Shown in pieces: positions 16,403 to 25,627 of a stretch of 64,000 bases of DNA (the first letter of the stretch is position 1; the number at the start of each line of letters is the position of its first letter). A program made the position numbers and the translations under genes. Origin of the DNA: Eleftheria terrae (GTDB taxonomy: Bacteria > Pseudomonadota > Gammaproteobacteria > Burkholderiales > Burkholderiaceae_C); assembly GCF_030419005.1 (NCBI RefSeq), contig NZ_CP106951.1, positions 1,860,001 through 1,924,000 on the forward strand. Reading direction: 5' to 3'. The notes beneath the pieces were generated by a model that was given only the letters and a program-made list of their open reading frames with translations, was not told where the DNA came from and searched no databases.

Positions 16403-16800
16403 GCGAGAGCAGAACCACCATGGACCTGGACATCATCTCGCCGCTGGCGGTGACGGTGGACATCGCCGGCGAGCGCCTGGAGATCCGCCCCTTGGTGCTG
16501 GGCGAGCTGCCCGCCGTGCTGAAGGCCGTCCGGCGTTTTGCGTCGCAACTGGCCGCGGAGCCGGATTGGTTGGCGCTGCTGTGCGAGCACGGGGAGGCGC
16601 TGCTACAGACACTCAGCCTGGCGGCACGCCGGCCGCGGGAGTGGATCGACCGCCTCGCTCTCGACGAGGCGCTGGTCCTGGCCGGCGCGGTGTTCGAGGT
16701 GAACGCCGATTTTTTCGTGCGGCGGGTGGCGCCGCGCATCGGCCAGGTGGCACAGGCCATCGGCGGCCGCTTGGCTGGGCCGACGCCATCGCACGGCTGA
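16399..16800 (+). CDS. Tail assembly chaperone, gpG position (DUF6631-like)
   Basis: The protein has 133 aa, beginning at the ATGA overlap with the tube gene. RPLVLGELPAVLKAVRRFAS and the helical RIGQVAQAIGG end are typical of proteins in the gpG position, which coat the tape measure before tube polymerisation. In lambda a -1 frameshift near the end adds the T domain. Here the -1 frame is open beyond this stop and encodes a sensible extension, so the same is expected. Confidence 0.75.
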   Translation: MSESRTTMDLDIISPLAVTVDIAGERLEIRPLVLGELPAVLKAVRRFASQLAAEPDWLALLCEHGEALLQTLSLAARRPREWIDRLALDEALVLAGAVFEVNADFFVRRVAPRIGQVAQAIGGRLAGPTPSHG

Positions 16801-16991
16801 TCAGGGGTGGCCACCGGTATGCCGAGATCCTGGGCTACACCGTGGCCCAGGTGAACGCCTTCCTGGCGGCCGATGCCCGGCTGGAGCACGAGCGGCTCGC
16901 CGCACAGCTCACTGTCACTGCGGTGGCTGCCCAGGGCAGCCGGGACGCCATTCAACAGCTGCAGCGGGAGCTGCAGAAGTACAGCGCATGA
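16776..16991 (+). CDS. gpT-like extension reached by -1 frameshift from the chaperone gene
   Basis: In the -1 frame relative to the chaperone gene, the sequence WADAIARLIRGGHRYAEI, then GYTVAQVNAFLAADARLEHE, forms a helical domain of about 70 residues that continues past the chaperone stop at 16798-16800. No in-frame ATG/GTG with a ribosome-binding site precedes it, so it can hardly be translated alone. Start coordinate is where the extension begins to look protein-like. No classical X-XXY-YYZ heptamer is obvious; the slip probably lies within 16750-16780. Confidence 0.6.
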   Translation, partial: WADAIARLIRGGHRYAEILGYTVAQVNAFLAADARLEHERLAAQLTVTAVAAQGSRDAIQQLQRELQKYSA

Positions 16992-17635
16992 AACTGCAAC
17001 TCGCCGCTGGCGGCCTGCTGAGGCCGGGCGGTTTCGACGCATGGCAGGAGGACTTTCGGCGTTCCCTCCGAACCGACGTGGCTAAGGCCATGCGGGAGAC
17101 CGGTAAGGAGATTGCCGAGACCGTCCGGTCCGAGATGCGGGCCAGCTTCAAGACTGCCAAGCCATCCTTCCTGAAGTCCATGCGCTCCAAGGTCTTCGAC
17201 AGCAAGCCGGACCGCTTGCCCGCGCTTTACATCGGCTCCAAGGTCCCCTGGCTTGGCCTCCACGAGCAGGGTGGCTCCATCCAGGGCCGCATGTTGATCC
17301 CGCTGCTGCCGCAACACCAGCGCTTGGGCCGCAAGGCATTTGCCCGCGTGGTGCGCGACCTGATGGACGCCGGCAACGCGTTTTTCGTCCAGAGGGATGG
17401 GCGCACGATCCTGATGGCGGAGAACCTCTCTGCCAACAGCCGGGCGCTCACCCGCTTTCGGCGCGCCGAGCGGGAACGCAGCGGCGTCAAGAGGCTGAAG
17501 CGGGGACAGGAGATCCCGATCGCTGTGTTCGTGCGGCAAGTTCGCCTGCGGCGCCGCTTCGACCTGACGCGCACGGTGAGCCGCGACTTGCGCCGCTTGG
17601 TCGCGGCCACCGAGAAGGCCTCGACCCCAACCTGA
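16988..17635 (+). CDS. DUF6441 family tail protein
   Basis: The protein has 215 aa, starting at an ATGA overlap with the gpT-like frame. VPWLGLHEQGGSIQGRMLIPLLP and the basic C-terminus fit the DUF6441 family, found between chaperone and tape measure genes in prophages of this group. The central HEQGG pattern resembles minor-tail or tail-completion folds. Structural role inferred from place and family only. Confidence 0.75.
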   Translation: MKLQLAAGGLLRPGGFDAWQEDFRRSLRTDVAKAMRETGKEIAETVRSEMRASFKTAKPSFLKSMRSKVFDSKPDRLPALYIGSKVPWLGLHEQGGSIQGRMLIPLLPQHQRLGRKAFARVVRDLMDAGNAFFVQRDGRTILMAENLSANSRALTRFRRAERERSGVKRLKRGQEIPIAVFVRQVRLRRRFDLTRTVSRDLRRLVAATEKASTPT

Positions 17636-17655
17636 TTTCCTTCCAAGGAAATGTC

Positions 17656-20600
17656 ATGGCTCAAAACCGAGCGCAGATCCTGATCACCGCCGTCGACGAC
17701 ACGCGGCGGGCGTTTCAGACCATACAGTCCAGCCTGGTGCAGCTGCGCGAGCAAGCCGCGCAGGTGGGAGACTCACTGCGAGACGTGGGGGCGGGCATCG
17801 GCGCCGGAGCCGGCGTGCGAGACCTGCAGGCGGCAGCCGCGCAATACGACGCGCTGCAAGGCCGGCTCCAGCGGGCAGCAACCTTCCAGGACGCCTCCCG
17901 TGCCGACGCGCCGCCGCCGGATGTCGCGGGGCGCGACCAGACCGTTCTCACCGAGACGGCAGCACTGCACGCGCGGCTGACAGCGGCAGCGCGCAACGCT
18001 GCCCGGTCGCAGGGCGAAGTGGTGTCCGCGACGGCCGGTATCGGCCAGGCTGCTGCACAGTCGGCCCGTGCCTTGCAGCCGCTGCAGGCCGGGATGGCGC
18101 GCCTGCGAGCAGAAGCCGGCCAGCTCGGCTCGGCTCTCGGGCAAATGGGAGCGGCCCTCGGCATTGGTGCAGGCGTGCGGGAGCTGACGGGGGCGGCCGA
18201 CCAGTACAAGGGGTTGCAGGCTCGCCTGAAGCTGGCGGTGACCTCCCAAGAGGAGTTCAACCATGCCGAGGAAGAGCTGTTCGAGATGGCGCAGCGCAAT
18301 CGGGCGCCGTGGGCGGAAACGGTGTCGCTGTACACCAAGCTCGCACCGACCCTGCAGGCCCTGGGCCGGTCCCAGTCGGAGGCGCTGGACACGACCAACG
18401 CTGTCGGACAGGCCATGGCGTTGTCTGGCAGCTCCGCAGAAGGTGCCTCAGCCGCGCTGATGCAGCTGGGCCAGGCCCTGGGCAGCGGCACGCTGCGCGG
18501 CGACGAGTTCAACTCAGTCATGGACCAGGCCCCGCGGCTGGCGACCGCCATTGCCGCCGGCCTGGGTGTCCCGAAAGACGCGCTGCGCCAACTGGCAGAA
18601 CAGGGCAAGTTGACCTCTGCCGCAGTCATCGATGCCCTGCTCAAGCAGCGGGGCCGGCTCGCTGAGGAGTACGGCAGCCTGCCGGACACGGTGTCGGGGG
18701 CGTTGACCCGCCTGCAGAACGCCTTCCTGCGGGCCTTTGGCAGCCGCGACAGCGCGAGCGGCTGGACCGCTGGGCTGGCGCAAGGGATCCAGCTGCTGGC
18801 CCAGCACATCGGCGGTCTGCTGACACTGGTGGGCATCGGGTTGATGGCGGCGTTCGGGCGGCTGGTGACCTCGATGGTCGCCAGCACGGCGGCGGCCCGC
18901 GGCGAGGCAATCGCCCGCCTCAGCCAACTGCGGGGGCTGGAGGCGGAGGCCATTGCTCGCATGCGGGTCACCGCAGCTGCCCTCGCCCAGGCGCGGGCGC
19001 AAGGCGCCACCTCAGTCGCACTCGCCACGGACTCGGTCCAGGCCCGTAAACAGGCTGGCGCGGCCAGCGCAGCCGTAGCGCAAGCGGCAGCATCGACCGG
19101 TCTGCTCGGCCGGGCTGCGGCGGCGCTGCGGGGCGCCTTCGCGCTCCTGGGCGGTCCCATTGGTATGGTGGTGACGGCGGTCGGCCTGCTTGGCTCTACC
19201 TTGTACACCGCCCGGGACGCAGTGGTCGAGTTCGGCGGCAAGACCGCCTCGATCCGGCAGATCGCCGCCGCCGCCTGGTCGCTGGTGACCGAGAAGGTGC
19301 AGGCGGCCTGGGGCGCCTTGGTGGAGTTGGTCCGCATCAACGACCGCAGCTGGGCGCGTCTGCGCGACACCGTCAACGGTGGCCTCACCCGCCTCGGCAC
19401 CGGACTGCGGGCGCTGGTGAACACGGGAATCGGCGCCTTCACGGCGATCGGCTCGGTGGCGGCCAGGACAGCGGAATTTCTGGTCGAGCGTTTCAGAACC
19501 GCGTTCTCGGACATCGGAGCGCTGACCCGCGCCTTGAAGCAGGACATCGCGGCGGCCTTCGATGGCGATTTCTCCATGAGCGCGATGAAGGGCGAAATCG
19601 ACCGCAACCTGCAGCAGATGCAGAGCTTCGGCGACGAACTCGCCGGCAAGGTACGGGAGGCCTTCGACCGCGACTACGTCGGCGAGGCAGCCCACGCCAT
19701 TGCGGCCCACATCCGACCGGATCCCAAGAAGAAGGACACCTTCGCGGATCCACCGCAGAAAGGCCCACCCCCGCCGCCGAGCGCAGCCGCCCGGCAAGCG
19801 TTGCTGAAGGCGCAGGCGGACGCCGCGTTCCAGTTGCTCAAGGACAGCCTCGAGCGGGAACAGCGGGCGCTGGACCGGGCACTGGAGGACCGCACGATTT
19901 CGATCCGCGGCTATCACGAACGCAAGGCGCGGCTGGAGCAGCAGGAGATTGACGCGGCGATCAACCGCACCAGGCACTCCATCGCCGAACAGCAACGCGC
20001 GGTCAAGGCAGCGGAGAAGCCGGACGATCGCGCCAAGGCGCAGGCCGAGCTGGTCAAGACCAACGCCGACCTGGCGGTGCTGCTGCGCAAGCGAGGCGAC
20101 GTCGCTGTGGCCGCAGCCCGCGCCACGGCGACGGCAGAACGCGAGCTGAGGGAGGAGCTCACCAAGGTGCGAGAGGAACTGCTAGACCTCACACAGACCA
20201 GCACGGCGCAGGACCGGCGTGCGGCGATCGAGGAGCAGTACCGCAAGCTGATGGAGCGGCTGCGCGCTGAGAGCGACAGCGACGGCATGGTAACCCTGGG
20301 CCGCCTCATCAACGTCAAAGCGGCGTCTGCCGACCTGACCACCTATGAACGCGAATTCGACACCACCCTGGCCCGCATGCGCGCGAGCGAGCAGTCCATC
20401 GACCTGCAGCGCCAGGCCGGCCTGCTGACCGAATCCCAGGCGAAGCGGCAAATCCTGGCACTGCACCGGGAGACCGGCACCGCGCTCGATGCCCTGCTGC
20501 CCAAACTCGAAACCACCGCCGCGGCCATCGGCCCGGAGGCAGTCGCCCGGGTGCAAGCATGGAAAAACGAGATCGCTCAAGTGAAGCTCGCGGTCGATGA

Positions 20601-21204
20601 AGTGGCGGTGGCCATCGACGGCAGCATCCGGGACGGCTTCGGGCAGCTGTTCGAGGACATCGGCCTTGGTGCGAAAACCGCCAAGGAGGCCTTCGGCGAC
20701 TTCGCGCGCTCGGTGCTGGCGACCATCCAGCGGATCGCCTCCCAGAAACTCGCGGAGTCGCTGTTCGCCAGTTTGCCCAAAGGAAGCGGCGGGGCGTCGG
20801 GCTTTGCCGGGTTCATCTCCTCGCTCCTCAAGGGCTACGCCTCGGGCGGCTACGTCACAGGCCCCGGCACCTCGACGAGCGATTCCATTCCGGCGCGTCT
20901 GTCTGCCGGGGAGTTTGTCGTGAATGCGGCAGCGGTGCGCCGAGTGGGCGTGGCCTTCCTGCAGTCGATCAATGGCGTGGCGCAGGGACCGGCCTTCAAG
21001 GGGCCGGCACTTGCCTTTGCGGCCGGCGGCCTGGTTCCGGACGTCCAGCCTCGTCAGCAAGCGCCGACCGCTCAGGGCGTGCGCATCGTCAACCTGATCG
21101 ACCCCGCGATGGCGGCCGACTACCTCAACTCGTCCGCAGGCGAGAAAACCATCCTCAACATCCTGCAGCGCAACGCCGGTGCGGTGCGGCAGGTCCTGAC
21201 CTGA
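17656..21204 (+). CDS. Tape measure protein
   Basis: The protein has 1182 aa and the ATG is preceded by AAGGA. Long Ala/Gln-rich helices fill most of the protein. A hydrophobic patch (IGMVVTAVGLLGSTLYTA) near residue 500 is typical of the membrane-inserting part. The N-terminal part contains an imperfect internal duplication: VRDLQAAAAQYDALQGRLQ at residue 54 and VRELTGAADQYKGLQARLK at residue 174. The C-terminus ends with the LPARLSAGEFVV-like pattern (SDSIPARLSAGEFVVNAAAV) seen in many tape measures. Length predicts a tail of roughly 170-180 nm by the usual 1.5 angstrom per residue rule. Confidence 0.95.
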   Translation: MAQNRAQILITAVDDTRRAFQTIQSSLVQLREQAAQVGDSLRDVGAGIGAGAGVRDLQAAAAQYDALQGRLQRAATFQDASRADAPPPDVAGRDQTVLTETAALHARLTAAARNAARSQGEVVSATAGIGQAAAQSARALQPLQAGMARLRAEAGQLGSALGQMGAALGIGAGVRELTGAADQYKGLQARLKLAVTSQEEFNHAEEELFEMAQRNRAPWAETVSLYTKLAPTLQALGRSQSEALDTTNAVGQAMALSGSSAEGASAALMQLGQALGSGTLRGDEFNSVMDQAPRLATAIAAGLGVPKDALRQLAEQGKLTSAAVIDALLKQRGRLAEEYGSLPDTVSGALTRLQNAFLRAFGSRDSASGWTAGLAQGIQLLAQHIGGLLTLVGIGLMAAFGRLVTSMVASTAAARGEAIARLSQLRGLEAEAIARMRVTAAALAQARAQGATSVALATDSVQARKQAGAASAAVAQAAASTGLLGRAAAALRGAFALLGGPIGMVVTAVGLLGSTLYTARDAVVEFGGKTASIRQIAAAAWSLVTEKVQAAWGALVELVRINDRSWARLRDTVNGGLTRLGTGLRALVNTGIGAFTAIGSVAARTAEFLVERFRTAFSDIGALTRALKQDIAAAFDGDFSMSAMKGEIDRNLQQMQSFGDELAGKVREAFDRDYVGEAAHAIAAHIRPDPKKKDTFADPPQKGPPPPPSAAARQALLKAQADAAFQLLKDSLEREQRALDRALEDRTISIRGYHERKARLEQQEIDAAINRTRHSIAEQQRAVKAAEKPDDRAKAQAELVKTNADLAVLLRKRGDVAVAAARATATAERELREELTKVREELLDLTQTSTAQDRRAAIEEQYRKLMERLRAESDSDGMVTLGRLINVKAASADLTTYEREFDTTLARMRASEQSIDLQRQAGLLTESQAKRQILALHRETGTALDALLPKLETTAAAIGPEAVARVQAWKNEIAQVKLAVDEVAVAIDGSIRDGFGQLFEDIGLGAKTAKEAFGDFARSVLATIQRIASQKLAESLFASLPKGSGGASGFAGFISSLLKGYASGGYVTGPGTSTSDSIPARLSAGEFVVNAAAVRRVGVAFLQSINGVAQGPAFKGPALAFAAGGLVPDVQPRQQAPTAQGVRIVNLIDPAMAADYLNSSAGEKTILNILQRNAGAVRQVLT

Positions 21205-21216
21205 AAGAACACCCCC

Positions 21217-22149
21217 ATGGCTTTCGAGACCGGTGTCGCGGCGAACTACCGCGACCTGCTGGAGCGGCTGCGCACTTTCCTCACCAAGCACCCGGCGCTG
21301 CTCGCCGCGAACCAGCAATGGACGGAGCTGCGCTGGGTGTCGGACGCCACCACTCAGGAGCTGCTCCTGCGCGCGCCCGGCCTCGCTGGTGCCGACGAGA
21401 TCTACTGCAGTGTGCGGTCCTACGAGAACCCCACCTCTGGCTACTACATGTGGGACCTCAATGGCGGCATCGGCTTCAGCCCGGCCGACACCTTCTACGC
21501 CCAGCCCGGCACCTTGACCGGCTGGCTGCCGATGATGAGCCTGTGGAACGAGGCGACTCCCTACTGGTTTGTTGCCAACGGCCGCCGGGTGGTGGTCGTG
21601 GCCAAGGTCTCCACGCTCTACCAGGCGGCCTACCTGGGCTTCATCCTGCCCTACGCCACGCCGGGCCAGTACCCCTATCCCTTGCTGATTGGTGGTTCCA
21701 TGACCGGCCAGCGGGGGCGACGGCACAGCATCACCGGGCCGAACCACCGGCATTTTGTGGATCCGGGCGAGGACGCGCAGAACGCCAGCTCGACTGCCAC
21801 CATGCTGCGGGGGCCGGCCGGCGCCTGGCTGCCGTTCCAGAACACCTACAGCTCCACGTCGGAATCCCGATACGACAGCGCCCGGCCCGTTTGGCCCGGC
21901 AGCTACAGCTACCTGAGCGTGTTTCGGGAAGCGCTGGACGGCACCTACGTGCTGATGCCCATCGTGCTGTCGCAAGGCAACTCGCCCAGCGACCACGACC
22001 TGTTTGGCGAATTGGACGGCGTCTACCAGGTCTCCGGCTTCAACAACGCCGCCGGGAACCTCATCCAAGTGAACGGCGTGGACCACCTGGTGGTGCAGAA
22101 CGTGTTTCGCACTTCCGTGAGGGACTACTGGGCCTTGCGCCTGGCCTGA
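21217..22149 (+). CDS. Tail protein of unknown function, first of two paralogues (310 aa)
   Basis: It begins MAFETGVAANYRDLLERLRTFL, contains WTELRWVSDATTQELLLRAPG, and is rich in Trp/Tyr/Gly in the middle (SGYYMWDLNGGIGFSP), which suggests a beta-rich surface protein. The next gene shares the N-terminal frame (MAYQTG..., WQELRWG, LHF). Genes of this pair lie between tape measure and tail-tip genes in related prophages, in the position of minor tail proteins. Possible role in tail tip or host contact; not recognised further. Confidence 0.7.
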   Translation: MAFETGVAANYRDLLERLRTFLTKHPALLAANQQWTELRWVSDATTQELLLRAPGLAGADEIYCSVRSYENPTSGYYMWDLNGGIGFSPADTFYAQPGTLTGWLPMMSLWNEATPYWFVANGRRVVVVAKVSTLYQAAYLGFILPYATPGQYPYPLLIGGSMTGQRGRRHSITGPNHRHFVDPGEDAQNASSTATMLRGPAGAWLPFQNTYSSTSESRYDSARPVWPGSYSYLSVFREALDGTYVLMPIVLSQGNSPSDHDLFGELDGVYQVSGFNNAAGNLIQVNGVDHLVVQNVFRTSVRDYWALRLA

Positions 22150-22157
22150 GGAGCGCA

Positions 22158-23120
22158 ATGGCCTACCAAACTGGAACGGCAGCGGGTCCGACCCAGCTGC
22201 TGGACGCACTGCGGCTGTTCGCTGTTGCCAACGGCTGGCAGGAGCTGCGCTGGGGGCCGTCAGGCCCCGGCCAGCAGCTGTCGCTGCGCAAGGGCGACCT
22301 GATTTTTCACCTGCGCAGCGCGCTCGACGAAGCGCTGCGCTCGGGCTACCAGCGGGTGACCGGCATCTTCCTGCTCGGCTCCGACCAGTTCGATCCGGCC
22401 CAGCCCTGGAACAACCAGCCCGGTACGCCACGCGACCCGTCGAAGCGGATCGAGGCGGTGGGGCTGTACGAGGTCGAAGGGCCGAGCACCTATCACCTGT
22501 TCTCGGCGGAGTCACCACCGCAACTCACGATGGTCGCTGAGGTCGCGCCGGGGGTGTACCACCATCTGGCATTCGGGCAGCTCGTGAAATACGGCAACTA
22601 CCCGGGCGGCGCCTTTGTGTCGGGCGCCTTCGGCTCGTCAGACGCGCTCAACGCCAGCGTCAGCGACTACATCTTCGGGGACACACAGGACCTGCATTTC
22701 GGCCTGCCGTTCAACGACTACAAGTACGCCGGTGGGAACTATGTGCGGGCGGCGGCCGATGGCTTCGACGGCTGGTGGTCGGTCTGCCAGGCGGCGCCCA
22801 TCACCGGCAAGCGCGCCATCTCGATCTGGGAGGAAGGGCCGCGCAGCCCGCGCGAGACCCTGGCCAACTACTGGTGGAGCCGCACGCCGAACACGCTGAA
22901 CGGCATCGCGCCGCTGTTGCCGCTTTATGTTTACCTGGAGCGGCCGGATGGGTTCTTCTCGCCTTTTGGCTACCCAGCCCACTTGCGCTACCTGAACATC
23001 ACGCACCATGCACCCGCGGAGGTGTTTGCGATTGGCCCCGAACAATGGATGGCGTTTCCGGCGCATTCGAAGAACAACAAGTCCGGTGTGCACGGCTACG
23101 CCGTGCGGCTGGAGCGGTGA
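22158..23120 (+). CDS. Tail protein of unknown function, second of two paralogues (320 aa)
   Basis: The ATG at 22158 follows GAGGAG, 8 bases after the preceding stop. MAYQTGTAAGPTQLLDALRLFA, then WQELRWGPSG, parallels the upstream gene, and LHFGLPFNDYKYAGG corresponds to its HRHFVDPG region. C-terminal half is aromatic-rich (YWWSRTPNTLNGIAPLLPLY). The pair probably arose by duplication and divergence within the tail module. Confidence 0.7.
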   Translation: MAYQTGTAAGPTQLLDALRLFAVANGWQELRWGPSGPGQQLSLRKGDLIFHLRSALDEALRSGYQRVTGIFLLGSDQFDPAQPWNNQPGTPRDPSKRIEAVGLYEVEGPSTYHLFSAESPPQLTMVAEVAPGVYHHLAFGQLVKYGNYPGGAFVSGAFGSSDALNASVSDYIFGDTQDLHFGLPFNDYKYAGGNYVRAAADGFDGWWSVCQAAPITGKRAISIWEEGPRSPRETLANYWWSRTPNTLNGIAPLLPLYVYLERPDGFFSPFGYPAHLRYLNITHHAPAEVFAIGPEQWMAFPAHSKNNKSGVHGYAVRLER

Positions 23121-23123
23121 GCG

Positions 23124-24815
23124 ATGGCCGCCTTCGCAGGGATCGTGGCTCCGGGCTCGGCCGTCGGAGAGCCGGTCCACTATGAGCGCGCCAGGGGCAT
23201 CTCCGGCTACCGGCCGGTGCGCTACCCCTTTGCCGCCGCCGACAGCGTTTCGCCCTTGGCGGGTACCAGGGGCGAAGCTCGGCCAATCAGTGAGCCGCAT
23301 CGGCGGCTGGCCGGCGTCCGGGTGCCGTCCTTCGCGGACGACTGGTACCACCGCATCCACCTGCTGCCGCCGCGGATCGACCTTGGCAATGTGATCAGCC
23401 CCATCGAGCGCCGGCTGGAGGTGTGGAATGCGCATCTCCAGGAGCAGACGGTGCTGGCCATCGAGGCCACTGGCGCAGATGGCCTGGTGCTGTCAGGGCC
23501 GCCCGCGCCACCGCTGGCCTTCGGCGCGCTCCAGTCGCGGACGTACAGCTTCTCGGCCAGCCATCGCGGGGCGCCGGTGATCAACGCCCAGTTCGCCTTC
23601 CGGTTCACCGGCGGTGGCGAGATGCGGTTGACCGTCACCGGCCGGCGAGTGGTGGTGTTTGGCATCCGGCCCGACTGGTCCGATGGCCTGACGGAGCGCT
23701 TGGAATGGCTGAGCGAGGTGCTGGAGGCACACGACGGATCCGAGCAGCGCATCCGGCTGCGGCAACTCCCGCGGCGCAGCTTCGAGTACAGCTGGCTCCT
23801 GGATGGGCAGGACGTTCGCCTGCTGGAGCACCTGCTGTTTGCGTGGGGCGCCCGCATCTACTGCCTGCCGGTCTGGACGGACGGCAGTCAACTCTTGCAG
23901 GACGTGGCGGCCGGCGGCCGCGAGCTGGTGGTGCCCAACGCCCCGCACGTCGACTACCACCCGGGTGGCATGGCGGTGCTTTGGCGCTCCGCCGTTGAGA
24001 ACGAGGCCGTGGAGATCGCATCGATCGACGGCGGGGTTCTGACGCTCACCCTGGCGCTGGGCCGGTCCTGGCCGGCCGGCACCCGCGTGCTGCCGGCGCG
24101 GCTCGCCCGCTTGGAAGGAACGACCACCGTCCGGCGGGTGACGGACACGATTGCCAGCGGGCGCAGTCGGTTCACGGTGGAGGACCTGACCGCGGCGGCG
24201 GGGTCGGAAGCGGGATCCGCCTATCGCGGCTACGCGTTGTTGGATTGGCCGCCGGATTGGAGTGAAGAAATTGATGTCAGCTGGCAGCGCAAGCTCACGG
24301 TGATTGACCAGGGCACCGGCACCAGGGGCTTCGACGACGAAGCGGGCGCGCCGCAGGTCGGACGGCGTCTCACGTGGCTGCTGCCAAATCGGCCACACAT
24401 CACTGCGTTCCGCCAGTGGCTGGCCGCCCGGGCGGGCCGCGTGCATCCGTGCTGGCTGCCAACGTTCACCTCGGACTTGCAGGTCAGCCGAGTGGTCGTC
24501 AGCGGCGGCTCGGGCCTGGTGGTGCTCAACACCGGCTACAGCCGTTTTGTAGCGGCCCATCCACAACGCCGCGACCTGGTGCTGCGCACGACAGCTGGCA
24601 CCTTCTTCCGGCGCGTCACGGGCGCAGACGAATTGTCGGTTGAAGAGGAGCTTCTCTCTCTGGATGAGCCGCTGGACGTGACCGTAACCGTCGATCAGGT
24701 GCTGCAGGTCTCCTGGCTAGAACTGGCTCGGCTCGACCAGGACGCGGTCGAGCTGTTTTGGGAGACGGATAGCGTCGTGCGCGTTCAGCTTTCAACCCGA
24801 ACCTTGCCGTCATGA
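23124..24815 (+). CDS. Large minor tail protein (563 aa)
   Basis: The gene lies 3 bases after the preceding one. The protein is beta-rich throughout and Trp/Arg-rich; segments such as RFTVEDLTAAAGSEAG and LLDWPPDWSEEIDVSWQRKL look like tandem beta domains. It has no signal peptide and no coiled coil. Its place directly before the DUF2163 gene corresponds to distal-tail proteins in gene-transfer-agent and lambda-like tails. Assigned as tail structural protein by context. Confidence 0.75.
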   Translation: MAAFAGIVAPGSAVGEPVHYERARGISGYRPVRYPFAAADSVSPLAGTRGEARPISEPHRRLAGVRVPSFADDWYHRIHLLPPRIDLGNVISPIERRLEVWNAHLQEQTVLAIEATGADGLVLSGPPAPPLAFGALQSRTYSFSASHRGAPVINAQFAFRFTGGGEMRLTVTGRRVVVFGIRPDWSDGLTERLEWLSEVLEAHDGSEQRIRLRQLPRRSFEYSWLLDGQDVRLLEHLLFAWGARIYCLPVWTDGSQLLQDVAAGGRELVVPNAPHVDYHPGGMAVLWRSAVENEAVEIASIDGGVLTLTLALGRSWPAGTRVLPARLARLEGTTTVRRVTDTIASGRSRFTVEDLTAAAGSEAGSAYRGYALLDWPPDWSEEIDVSWQRKLTVIDQGTGTRGFDDEAGAPQVGRRLTWLLPNRPHITAFRQWLAARAGRVHPCWLPTFTSDLQVSRVVVSGGSGLVVLNTGYSRFVAAHPQRRDLVLRTTAGTFFRRVTGADELSVEEELLSLDEPLDVTVTVDQVLQVSWLELARLDQDAVELFWETDSVVRVQLSTRTLPS

Positions 24816-25621
24816 ACTACCTCGAGCAAGACCAATCAGCCCACGACGGGCAGCCGCAGGAGCTGTACCGATTCGCACAGGGGCACCGACGCTGGTGCTA
24901 CACCTCAGGCCAAGTGGCCGTCACCTACCAGTCGGAGACCTACGAGCCGGCGCCGATCTCGCGCAGCAATATCGAGCACAGCAACGAGCTGTCGCGCAAT
25001 GCGCTGGAGATCCAGGTGCCGCGGGACCTGCCGCTCGCCGCACTGTTTGTGGCCGCCCCGCCGGAGGGCGTGGTCAGCCTCACGCTGTATCGGCGGCATC
25101 TCGGACCAGGCGGCGACGCCAGCGAGTTCGTCACCTACTGGAAGGGGCGGCTGACGGTGGCGCGCCTGGCCGGCGCGGAGGCCACGCTCAAGTGCGAGCC
25201 GATCGGCTCGTCCTTAAAGCGGCTGGGCCTGCGGGCCCGGTACCAGATCGCCTGCCGTCACGTCCTGTATTCGCCCGCTTGTGGAGTGGCCAAGGATCGG
25301 TTCAGGGTGGAGGGCCAACTTGACCGGATCGCTGGCACCTCGGTCCGGGTCGCTGCGGCGGCGGAGCGGGAGAACGGCTATTTCGTCGGCGGCTACCTAC
25401 AGTGTGCTGTTGGCGCCCGCATGGTGACCGGCCACAGCGGTGGCGAGCTGACCCTCACCGCGCCAGTGGTGGGCCTGCTCCCTGGTGAGCGGGTCCAGCT
25501 CTACGCGGGCTGCGACCACTGGACCACCCACTGCCGCGACCGATTCCAGAACCTGGACAACTTCGGCGGCTTCCCCTTCATCCCCTGGAAGAACCCGTTC
25601 TCGGGCGACGCCATCGTCTGA
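24812..25621 (+). CDS. DUF2163/BR0599 family tail hub protein
   Basis: The protein has 269 aa and overlaps the upstream stop by 4 bases. Family hallmarks are the Cys/His cluster YQIACRHVLYSPACG and, near the end, YAGCDHWTTHCRDRFQNLDNF followed by GFPFIPWKNPF. The paired cysteines may bind metal, as in lambda gpL-like hub proteins that carry an iron-sulfur cluster. It forms part of the tail hub under the tape measure. Confidence 0.9.
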   Translation: MNYLEQDQSAHDGQPQELYRFAQGHRRWCYTSGQVAVTYQSETYEPAPISRSNIEHSNELSRNALEIQVPRDLPLAALFVAAPPEGVVSLTLYRRHLGPGGDASEFVTYWKGRLTVARLAGAEATLKCEPIGSSLKRLGLRARYQIACRHVLYSPACGVAKDRFRVEGQLDRIAGTSVRVAAAAERENGYFVGGYLQCAVGARMVTGHSGGELTLTAPVVGLLPGERVQLYAGCDHWTTHCRDRFQNLDNFGGFPFIPWKNPFSGDAIV

Positions 25622-25627
25622 TTCTCC

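Noticed and set aside
17715..19649. Long minus-strand open frame of 644 codons opposite the tape measure
   Set aside because: Ser/Ala/Arg-rich shadow typical of high-GC coding DNA; no ribosome-binding site or domain. The plus-strand tape measure explains the region.
20182..22518. Minus-strand open frame of 778 codons
   Set aside because: Shadow across three real phage genes on the other strand, with no protein-like composition.
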